Shown: in pieces, positions 48,421 through 58,029 of the stretch
Layout of the letters: each line of letters opens with the position of its first letter
Numbering within the stretch: the stretch's first letter is position 1
Source: Heterocephalus glaber
Taxonomy: Eukaryota > Chordata > Mammalia > Rodentia > Bathyergidae
Reading direction: 5' to 3'
Assembly (NCBI RefSeq): GCF_000247695.1
Contig: NW_004624781.1
Location: 10,158,943-10,222,942, forward strand
Length of the DNA stretch: 64,000 bases
Made by a program: the position numbers and the translations under genes
The notes under the pieces: model-generated
What the model saw: only the letters and a program-made list of their open reading frames with translations
Databases searched by the model: none
What the model was told of the DNA's origin: nothing

Positions 48421-49289
48421 AAATTAAAATTGAAAGCTGGGCTTTCCCCTACATCCCTCTTTTGCAGGGAAGACAAAGCCAGTCTTCCATGGCTACACCT
48501 AGAAGGAGCTTGCGGGTGCCAGGTGCATAGCCAGCAGGGACAGTTACCCGAGGAATCAGGAGGTCAGTGAGTATGAATTATTGGCCTGACTTTTAAGAAC
48601 TAGGTTTGACATTTGCAGAGACTCACTATAATCTGAGCAGAGGCATGTCTCTTGGTTTTGACCTGAAGAAGTACAGCATAAAGTTCCTGGCAAGAAGCAC
48701 CAAGAAGGAAAGCAGAATGAGTTTCTATCTCCGAACCTGGGCATGTGAAGCTTTGTATTTATTACTGATTGATAATAGTTGCAAGTCCTTATATCCAGCT
48801 GATTGTGGTTAATGATTGAACCAGGGTGTGATAATGTTGTTGGACTGCCATTCTGTTCATGAGGCTTTTGAAAATAGCCTGACATTCCTGGTGGACAGAG
48901 ACTGTCCCTTTTGGTGCCCTGTACCTAGTAGGTGGCACACCCATTTCCTAGCCGAGCTATCCCCAGCAGAGATGGGGCCCAGGAATGTATACTACAAACC
49001 ACTGGTGATGTTGTTGTAAGTCAAGATTGAGACTTATTTACCTTATACCTAGTAGGTGACAATTTTTTTTTCGCAAATTAGTGAATGGACAATTGAGTGT
49101 TGTAACTGCAGAAATGTGTCCCTCTTGCCAGCCCCAGCTGTGGCCTGTGTGGATCTACCATTTTTCTCACCAAAGCCACTGTGCACTGTGGGGATCTAGC
49201 ACAGTCCCACTGCTGTGTGATGCAGGGTCTTCTGATAGGCACCTTGAGCTTGAGGACATTCTGCCTGCTTGGTGTGGGCTTTCCTTTTT
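48421..49289. other. non-coding; no gene recognised
   Basis: ORFs up to 109 codons on both strands have no known motif. The phrase CTGTACCTAGTAGG(T)GGC at about 48920 and ATACCTAGTAGGTGAC at 49045 hint at one short shared tail. Confidence 0.4.
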
Positions 49290-49618
49290 GAAGTCCTTAC
49301 CCCCAGTACTTCCGAATGTGACCATATTTAGACACAGGGTCCATAAAGAGCTACTAAGTTAGAGAGGTCTGCAATTCCATATGCCTGGTGTCCATATGGA
49401 AAGAGGCTGGGACACAGACATGCATGAGAAGGAAGATCCCGTAAAGACACAGGGAGAAGATGGCCATCTGCGAGCCAAAGGCAGAGGCTCGGAAGAAAAC
49501 AACCCTGCCGACAGGGTTGATCATGGATATCTAGCTTGGAAACTGTGGGGAAATCAGTTTCTGCTGTTTCACTCACAGAGTCCATGGTCCTTTGTCACGG
49601 TAACCCTAGTGAACTAAA
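49290..49618 (+). mobile_element. MaLR-type LTR 3' part (MLT1-like)
   Basis: CCGAATGTGACCATATTTAG, GGCTGGGACACAGACATGC, GCCATCTGCGAGCCAAAGGC, CTGCCGACAGGGTTGATCATGG and CACGGTAACCCTAGTGAACTAA follow the 3' two-thirds of an MLT1/MST-type LTR. The short ORFs overlapping it are artefacts of the LTR. Confidence 0.72.
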
Positions 49619-51484
49619 CCCAGCCAGCTGCCGTGTTCCCAGTCCTGTGTGCTGCAGTCTGAGGCGCTTCCTACCCAGCGCACCTTCTTCCTTCCCCCTC
49701 TGCTGGCTGGTATTACGGTGTGGAGGCTCTCCTGGCCTGCTCTGGCTCCTCTGCTCCTCCTCACAGGTCCCCCCCGACAATTCTCTTGCATGCTTAATCC
49801 ATATGCTTCTCAGAGGACTCAAACTAAAAAATGTGAAGGAGACAATTTTATTCAGAGATGCAAAGCATTCTTGAGACTATTAAAAAAATGAATTTGAATA
49901 CTAGAGTAGGTAATAGATTTCTTGACAAATGAGTTCACACTTACTAGACTCATGTACTACTTGTTAGTGTAGACAAATAAAGCGGTGTTTCCTCCCGGCC
50001 CTCTGGTGCCAACTGTTGTGGGGCTGCCTACTCCTGATGGGGTAGGCACCTAACATGTGGGGAAACTGAGCACTCAAATAGTTCAGTGTCCCAGTCAGTC
50101 ACCCAGGGTTGCAGAGCTCACACGTAGTTCTTGACAATCCGAGGATGCATTTCTTAGAAGGAACTAGGAACTCTTACCTGAAATGGTATGTTCAGATGAC
50201 CTATGAATTATTCGTCAGTGCTTCTGGTTATCTCTGGCTCCTATACTGGCTGTCTGATCACGCACACAGTTGGAATGCTGTCTTTCTCCCATTCACCAAC
50301 ACCCGAGCTACTGCCAGGCATGAGCTCCTGATAACGTGAATAGATTACCTTTTTATGAGCTGTCACCCAGAGTATATCTTGGCTTAGAAACTGAAGCCAC
50401 AGCACATCTGTGCAGGCAAGCAAGGCTGGCTTGAGCTGGCAGCAAACTGGGCTGGAGCTGCCTCTTCATCCATCTGTCACATCCTAAGTGTTTTCCCCAG
50501 CAAGCAGGCTGAGCCTACCCTTACCAGCTCGCAGTGACGTGGGGATAGAGAAGCTGGGCAGAGGCTTCACCTGAGCGTGAGGACCTACATCATTCCTGTT
50601 TCTTCTAAATCTTCTGTTAATCAGAGCTTGTGCCATTAGCACAGTGGAAGGAAGCTCCTAATTGTAAGTGAAATGAACACCCTCTGCCCTCTCCATACCT
50701 CCAAGGATCAGGGACCAGTTGGGAGGTGAATCATAAAAAAATCATGCAAGTCTATTACTGAGTTTTGGGTTTTCCCTTAAATTTTCCAACCAAGTCTAGT
50801 GCCTCATTTGATCTACATTCCTCACAGCTCAGACACATTAGTGTGTTCCATCCAGGATCTGTTTTCTTCCTCCCTGGTACCAGCACACCAAGTTTCCTTT
50901 GAAAATAATTACACCATCTTTATTCTTAGGTGGTTTCTGTAGCATCAGCTCCACCCCCCAGCTCCAGGAATGCGTTCTGATTGGTGGAACCAGTCAACAG
51001 GATTGTTGATCCAAGCAAGGGGTAGACTATTAAGCTGGCCCAGGACAGTGAATTTAGGACTTGAGCTGGGAATGCATGGCTTCTGATACTTTCTCCTCCC
51101 TGGGTTTGTGATGTGAAACTATGTAGCCAGGAATTGCTGGAGCCATAAAAAATCAGCTTAAAGCTCTAGGGTAGCCTCTGGCCTCTGCCAAAAAGATAGA
51201 ACCCTAGGATATCCAAGCCTGTATTGTATAAGCCTGTAGCTTATACAATTTTGCTCCTCCAAGAAAATGAACATGTAATTGCAAATACAAAGTTAAGGAC
51301 AAATGTGAGTATTTTACCAGAATGAGAAGAGATCACAATAAATTGCAAATTGGAAAGAGCTCACAGAAATCACAAAATCCAGGAAAACAGCACATTTTTA
51401 TTACCATCTAACACAACTGTACAGTACTTTTCTCATGTAGTTGGTTGCATTATTGTTTTATCTCCTTCTATGACTATGATTTTA
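49619..51484. other. non-coding; possible unassigned old repeats
   Basis: ORFs at 49536-49891 run out of the LTR without known motifs. 50860-51190 (TTCTGATTGGTGGAACCAG ... GCTGGAGCCATAAAAAATC) looks like an old dispersed repeat, but I could not assign it. Confidence 0.35.
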
Positions 51485-51498
51485 TAATATTGTTTTTT

Positions 51499-51595
51499 TG
51501 CTTTGTTTTGTTTTGGTTTTGGTACCAGGGAATGAACTCAAGACTTTGTGCTTGCAAGGCAGGCATGGTGCTGCTGAGCTAAATCCCTGGCCCTG
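51499..51595 (-). mobile_element. ID SINE, antisense
   Basis: T/G-rich tail, GGTACCAGGGAATGAACTC, CTTGCAAGGCAGGC and GAGCTAAATCCCTGGCCC. Target-site duplication TAATATTGTTTTTT at 51485-51498 and 51596-51609. Confidence 0.95.
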
Positions 51596-51609
51596 TAATA
51601 TTGTTTTTT

Positions 51610-52300
51610 ATAGAAAGGATAAAAAGATAGTCTTTCTTTAGCATGAATTGTTGAAAACCTTTTATTATTGGTGGTTTAGAAAATTCTCAGTATCATAACT
51701 CATTATCAGTAAGGTCACATAACACTGCTGTCAAATAAGGGGAAGCCTATGTGTCATTACCTTCATGATAAATCTATCTTTTATTCCTATTCTCTATGTC
51801 AAGTGCATGTTAGTTGATGCCTCCCAGACTCTCAAGAGGTTTATATGATTTTGGCTCAAATTCCTGTCCTAGGCCTTATAAAAAAATCAAACACCTTCCT
51901 GAAGATTTCTGCAGTTCCTAGGGAGGGTCCTGTATTCTCATGATAGGTATTATTGGGCAGCCAGCATCTCTTGACTCAGTTTCCAATGACAGGATTTTTG
52001 GTTTTTCCTCCTGCCCTGCATCATTAATACATGTTCTTCAATGAGACACCATTCAGGGCTGGAACACATGTCCCATACTGAAGGCCAGAGATACACTGCA
52101 TTCCTCCTGCCCACTACAGTTGGTTCTGCGATGGGCATGAGTCTCACAATGCTCAATTAGTTTTTGGGTGAAATTTTTTGGGAAGAGATGCTTGTTTTCC
52201 CCTGAGAAGGTATGAGGTCTGACAAAGTATAAAAATTACGTGGACTATGTGAGCTGGTGTGGAAAGAGGGAGGTTAAATTTAGTCTTTTGCTTCTTCTTT
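51610..52300. other. A+T-rich non-coding
   Basis: No gene or confident repeat seen; one short minus-strand ORF at 51950-52156 without known motif. Confidence 0.4.
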
Positions 52301-52414
52301 CTTTTTTTTTGAGAAAGGGTCTGACTAGTCCAGGCTGGCTTCGAACTTGTGGTGATCTTCCTCCCTCTGCCTCCTGAATGCTAGGATTACAGGCATGAAC
52401 CATCACACCTGGCC
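52301..52414 (-). mobile_element. B1 SINE, antisense
   Basis: T-run, GAGAAAGGGTCTGACTAGTC, AGGCTGGCTTCGAACTTG, GCCTCCTGAATGCTAGGATTAC and CATCACACCTGGCC. Confidence 0.94.
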
Positions 52415-54078
52415 TTCCTTGCTACTTTTATAGTGTTTTGGGAAAATTTGTGTCCTATTATTATGCTGACAGATGTCAAGTTAGTGCCAAAGGAAAGAAA
52501 AGATAACTGAGGATAACAGGTTAAAAAAGGTGGAAAGTTTGTGCTTTTAGAAAGGGGAAGGCATCCAGCTTATTGACGTTGAGGAGCAAATGAGGGGCCC
52601 AGCCAAGGGGAAGACAACTCTTGGTAGGCAAAAGGGTTTATCAACACTAACTAGTGGTCCATCTACTTCATGTTATGTTTAATGAACTGAGCATTTGAGT
52701 TGGGAGGACCCTTCCTAAAAGCCAAGCTTTAAAAATACAAAGATTTCATTATCAAAAAATAAATTTCTTGTTCAATAGGAGTCTGATTTTTAATTTTTGT
52801 TAATACTGCCTCTCAAACCTCCGTAACAGTAGGAACCCTCATGTATATGTAGATATGAAAACTTAGGACACCATCGCTCAGCCTATGAGTTCTCACATTA
52901 CTTGCAGATTCCAATGATGGTATCTTTTTTCTCAGTCTCTGGTAGTATATGTTTACAGATCTGTCCTACATATTAGACTTCAAGTTACCTCAGAAGATCT
53001 TGCATTTTCCCCAGCAATGTCTGGCATATGGTGGACAGTCACAATAAGCTAGATGGGCCTAGGTGTAGAATCTCATTTCTTTCACTGCTGGCCAGATGTC
53101 CTTGGAAAAATTATTTTACTCTTTGTGAATGCTTTTAGGATTTTTGATGCAGAACATGTCCTCTTTCTCCTGAATAAGGGAAACTAGGAAAAGATCAGTG
53201 ATTCCCTAGCAAACTGTTAAGGACAGGAATGGCGAGAATTTATGGCAATTGGACCCTGACTCAGGAGTCTAAAATGTCAGTATTTGTTCTATCATGAGGA
53301 AACCATTTCTGGTGCTTGTCTCCCAAATCCAGCCTTTTCATGGGTGAGAGGAGATCTATAACCCATGGCAACTCCTAGACATGGTGGATAGAACTCTACA
53401 TAGAAGGAACCATGCAGCTGGATTCTACACACAGCTGATTAAATATTTGAACAACTCATTTTATAATGTGACTTCACTAAGTGCCTACCTATTGCACCAA
53501 AGCCATTGGCAATTAGATGGCTCAGAAATAGCCTATGAATGAAAAGGCATATCTTTCATGGCTTAAAATAGAAAAATCAGTAATGTTCTGAAGGTCATAA
53601 ATGGAGATATTGGGATGTATGCCATGTATAATGACTCAGAATTAAATCTGTAACAGTGGGACTCCTCAGAGACTGCCCAAATTTTACTACATGACAAGCA
53701 GTTATAAAATATGATTTAGAATGTGTGTTCTGGTGGTAAAACCCAATGAATGCAGCTAAGGTTGGGATTTACTTTTATGTTAAGCTCCTGGAGAGCAGTC
53801 ACTTCCTTTTGAGCTCTCCATGGTTGCCTGGCTTCCTTTGACGTCGATGAATTAGGCAGGTTTCCTTCTAAAAAGAATCTAATGAGTTGGAATTTTCCAC
53901 TCATATTGTCTTACACCCAGATTTTTTGGAAAGAAAAATGGAATTTCATAAAATAGAAAATATCAGTGTTCATCCTATGTTAAGGGTAAGGGATCTTCAC
54001 AGCAACTTTTTCTTTACTTTCACATATGAAATGTGATGAAAATGTATTGCTACCTGAGGGTTACAGGAAGTGAAAAAT
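52415..54078. other. A+T-rich non-coding; weak MIR trace near 53090
   Basis: No gene recognised. 53085-53150 has a weak MIR-like phrase (GATGTCCTTGGAAAAATTATTTTAC). Confidence 0.4.
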
Positions 54079-55429
54079 AGAAAGTTACAGGGTTGAACAG
54101 ACATTTCTCAGACAAAGAAGTAGAAGCAGCAAATAAATATATGAAAAAATGTTCAACATCACTGGTCATTCAAGAGATGGAGATGAAAACAACACTGAGA
54201 TTCCACCTCACCCCAGAAAGAGTGGCTGCTATCATGAAATCAACCAATAACAAATGCTGGCGGGGGTGTGGGGAGAAAGGAACCCTTCTCCATTGTTGGT
54301 GGGAGTGCAGACTGGTGCAACCACTACAGAAATCAGTGTGGAGATACCTCAAAGAACTAGGACTGGAAGTCCCGTTTGATCCAGCTATTCCTCTGCTGGG
54401 TATCTTCCCCAGAGAATTAAAAGAATCATACCACAGCGATATATGTGCACCCATGTTTATAGAGGCACAGTTTGTAGTAGCTAAAGCTTGGAAACAGCCC
54501 AAATGCCCATCAACTGGAGACTGGATAAAGATGTGGGTTTTTTTTATAAAACGGAGTACCACTCAGCCATAAAGAACGAGAAACTAGAGACATTTATAGC
54601 TAAATGGATGCATATAGAGGCCATACTCTTAAGTGAAATAAATAGGACACACATGGGTAAATACCACATAGTTTCTCTAGTGTGAAAAACTGAAAGTGTA
54701 AATAAGAATTAAAATGATTTAAACAAGTAATTGATAATTTGAAATAGGAAGAAAAGGTCCAAAGGGGTAGGGGTTGTCAGGTAAAAGGGCCGAAGACCAA
54801 GACCAGACCAGGCCACAACAAGCCTTTATTAGGGGAATAGATCTGCTTGGCTGTCTCTGAACAAAGGAGAGACAAAAGCAATATGGCTGGGGCAGGGAGA
54901 GTCTTTTATAGAGACTGGGGTGGGGTTTGTAGGGGCTGAGGCGGGGGTGACTGAGGTAGTGACTAGGGAATGGAGGAGCCGGTGATGTCACTAGGTGGTA
55001 AGAGGTGAGCGAGTATTAGGTTACTCTCTAGGTGGGAACAGGGGCATGCTGGGAAGAAGGGTTTGTTCTTTGGTGGGAGCAACCATCTTGGCATGACGTC
55101 ACACAGGGGAAGGGGCAAGGCACCATAGGAAGAGGGCAGCAACTATACATAATAGCTGCTGAGGTGGTGGGAGACCTATCAGGGGTGGTGGGAGGGGAAG
55201 GGGAAAGGAAAGAAGGGAAAGGAAAAATTATGAGAAAAGGAAAAAATGGAAACAAAGTCTATGTAAATAGGGAAGGGTGGAGGGGGTGAAGGATGCACAG
55301 GTAATGGGGAAAAAATAACCAAGATACATCATGTATAGGTACAAGCGCCCAATGATAAATGTAAACGTATTGTATACATAAAATGTACCAATTAATAATT
55401 TAAGGAAAAAAAAAGAAAGTCACTGGGTT
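54079..55429 (+). mobile_element. 5'-truncated L1 with TSDs
   Basis: The element carries the last part of ORF2 and a 3' UTR of about 0.7 kb. Phrases in the first frame include NRHFSDKEVEAANKYMKKCS and [21 protein letters not shown] frameshift at the T-run near 54540 moves the end ([19 protein letters not shown]) to another frame. The 3' UTR includes a G-rich, purine-rich stretch (55170-55290), and the element ends in AAAAAAAAA near 55413. The flanks AGAAAGTTACAGGGTT (54079-54094) and AGAAAGTCACTGGGTT (55414-55429) match at 14 of 16 bases, consistent with target-primed insertion. ORF2 encodes endonuclease and reverse transcriptase in full-length L1; only the C-terminal tail is here, so it cannot move itself. 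Confidence 0.93.
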
Positions 55430-56560
55430 TGCAAACACTTGTGTTTTTAAGGCAGTTTTGTGATGTCCCACAAATATTTCAGTGATGGCTAGATACTATC
55501 CTGGCTCAGTTTGGTAAATACACTTAATATTAGTTGGATACATACTTCATCCTTGACAGTGTAGAAGGTTATTCCCAGAACTTGTTTTCAAGATAAGCTT
55601 TAATATTGCTATTTTAGAATGGAGGCAGCTGAAGTTTAAAACTTGATTTCGTATGTCCATTATCACACCACTAGCAAATGTCTCACTGTCACCCCATCTT
55701 TTCTCTATTTACAGCATGTTTCTGAAAAGCATCTTAACGAAAGCATGTTAATGAAAGAATCATTAAGGTGGTCTTAAAAATCTGTTGATTTGGGCTTGGA
55801 ATGTAAACCCTTTGATTTGGATGTTTGTCCTTCACACACAAAGATCTGGATCTTTTGGGAGAATGCTGCAGGAGACAGGGCCTTGGATAACTTGTGGTCT
55901 CCCTGCTTGTACCTCCCACAGTGCCAAAATTATAGACAAATCCCTTGGTTTTAACTGCTCAGAGTCATTTCTGTTTTCCTAGGTGTACCCTGTTTAATAC
56001 ATTGGGGTATGTGGGGTACCAGCCCAAGGCTATTTTTAAGATCTCAGTTAGATTCAGCAAGAAATTGTACCTTATCATTTACATGTTTACCTGAAGACAA
56101 ATACCTATGGTAGAGTGAGACCATCAAGTGTTTGAGAAACTAGAAACATTCAAGTGTGGTGGAGAATGAAGTCTCTGGATCTCCAGCAATCTATTTCTAA
56201 AGCAGAATCATGACGGTACTCCAGGTCCAACTCTTTGCAGCGACTCCCATTGCTGCTTGGAACACACTGCTGGCAGCACCTTACTAAAACTCAGGAAGGA
56301 GGGAAGACTCCATGTCCCGCTCCACTACCCCACATTCAGCCATGTCTACCCAGTGACCATGGGACAGAATCTGCCTTGTGACTCTCAGAGGAACAAGGTC
56401 CCTAGGGTAGCTGAGAGTTTCCAGCCAAAGCATATTCTTCACCAGGACTTTGGCAGTTTGTTTGTCTTGATGTTATAACAAATGAAATATTTCCTGGAAT
56501 AAAATTCATTGATAATTAAACCTACCTGCACATATAATTTTTAAAAAATCAATACACTGT
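55430..56560. other. non-coding; no gene recognised
   Basis: Short ORFs on both strands have no known motif. Confidence 0.4.
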
Positions 56561-56649
56561 CACAACTATTAATACATGGAGAAGTAAAATAAAGGCAATA
56601 ATGATGAAATTTTCCCCAACATGTAAACAATAAGGTATAATTTCACTAG

Positions 56650-57060
56650 AAGACATGATGAATGGTCTGATTATTGCATCTGTGCATTAATAAATGAGTT
56701 GGACTTTAAGCACAGGCAGCAGATAAGATGCCACTCTGTATATAAAATATAAAGGAAACCAAAACAGCCTGGTACCCATGAAGGGCAGTAAAGTAGAAAC
56801 TAGTATTAGGATGCATAATGGCAGACCAGAGTTATTTGTCTATGATAAGAGAAAGCAGGAAATAACCTTAATTGAAGAAGGGATAACAGACCAAAATAAA
56901 CTGCATACTGATATAGTGGAGAAGATGAGTAACATGGCATTCTTCCTAATGAGCTGGGATTTATTGATCCCTGCTATATCCGTTATTGCCTTTGTTCTCA
57001 TATGGACCAAGGAGTGATAAGGTTTCATGGGAAATACAATTCCTGTCTTTTAGTTCTGCC
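56650..57060 (+). mobile_element. remnant of a non-L1 LINE C-terminal endonuclease-like domain
   Basis: A 79-codon ORF (56778-57017) contains GRPELFVYDKRKQEITLIEE, GITDQNKL and VIAFVLIW. After a one-base frame change near 57000 the reading continues as DQGVIRFHGKY. This order (RPxxFVYDKKxxEITLIE-x-GIT ... IPxVLTWDGVVTKFH) is how I remember the C-terminal domain after the reverse transcriptase in some non-L1 LINEs, with a PD-(D/E)xK-like restriction-type endonuclease. The RPE/E positions would be the metal-binding residues. No RT domain was found upstream. Upstream of the ORF, one frame of 56655-56720 reads RRHDEWSDYC, possibly part of the same protein. Family identity is memory-based inference. 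Confidence 0.5.
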
Positions 57061-57108
57061 ACATGTTGAGTTTTATATCCCATCTCTAGTCCTTAAAAAG
57101 TCTTTGGG

Positions 57109-57198
57109 GCAGGGCTGGGGATTTAGCTCAGTGGTGCCGCTGCCGGCCTCGCAAGTGCAAGGTCCCGAGTTCAATCTCTGGTACCAAAAAAAAAAAAA
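57109..57198 (+). mobile_element. ID SINE, best-preserved copy
   Basis: GGGCTGGGGATTTAGCTCAG, GGTGCCGCTGCCGGCCTCGC, AAGTGCAAGGTCCCGAGTTC, AATCTCTGGTACC and an A-run. A diverged target-site duplication, AAAAAGTCTTTGGGG / AAAAAGAGTCTTTAGGGG, flanks it. Confidence 0.95.
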
Positions 57199-57840
57199 GA
57201 GTCTTTAGGGGCCATATATATGTACTGTACTTTACTAGGTGAGAGAATATTAGCGATTTTTCTGGAAAGAGCAGTTGTTCAGGTGATGGGATAGATATTG
57301 AGCATCATGACTAAGATGGAAAAATAATAGGGAACTCTAAAATAAATGTATAGTTTCAATCCTAGATTTCTTATCATTGTTATAAAAATTAGAAATAAAT
57401 AGTAATAACATTTTAAGTACTAAAAGTTTTATTAATGAAATGAATACAATTCTTGCATTTAATATACAATCCTTATTTTAATAATATTTGGATCTAAATC
57501 TGCCAAAGAATCTGGTATATTTGTTAACTGGAGTCCTAAATCTTTGTTACATTTCTACACGGGACAGCTCTCAGTGTAGACTAACGTGTGTGTGCACGTA
57601 GACAAAGGTGCATGGCATGATTCTCTATCGGGTGACAAACTCTTGGTACATTTCCAAACACAACAAAGTACACACTTTCCACATAGTAGTTGTATTCTTG
57701 GAAAATCAGCATATATTTTAAAGCAATGCAAAAATGACTTCATTTTTTATGTAAGACAGAGATTGTAGGCTCATATAATTGTACAAAGGAGTTTCCACTG
57801 TACATTTATCTGCTAGAACATTTGGAAGCCATGCTAAACT
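57199..57840. other. A+T-rich non-coding
   Basis: No gene recognised; short ORFs at 57555-57768 on both strands without motif. Confidence 0.4.
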
Positions 57841-57883
57841 TTTTTTTTTTTTGATGGTCCAAGCATGTGGTGATTTTTATTAA
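57841..57883 (-). terminator. poly-A tail and AATAAA signal of the FAM107B retrocopy
   Basis: On the minus strand, CTTAATAAAAATCACCACATG is followed about 26 bases later by a run of 12 A (57852-57841). This is a fossil of the parent mRNA 3' end, not an active terminator. Confidence 0.85.
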
Positions 57884-58004
57884 GAATAACTTTGGTTCTA
57901 AGAATTCCACCGTCAATTCTGTAATACTTTCCATTAAAAACAATTATACAGGAACAAATACAAAAAATATTAAATTATGAAAACAAATCCATTAAGGCTC
58001 CCTT

Positions 58005-58029
58005 TATATATATATATATATATATATAT
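58005..58029. repeat. (TA)n microsatellite
   Basis: About 12 TA units inside the 3' UTR-derived part of the FAM107B retrocopy. Confidence 0.95.

Noticed and set aside
49536..49891. ORFs near the MLT1-like LTR as a gene
   Set aside because: They start within the LTR and have no known domain.
54170..54562. 130-codon minus-strand ORF
   Set aside because: Exact antisense shadow of the L1 ORF2 tail.
57109..57198. tRNA gene
   Set aside because: A/B-box-like parts are present but the body ends in GGTACC plus poly-A with target-site duplications and lacks a cloverleaf 3' half. It is an ID SINE; the same applies to the other ID copies.
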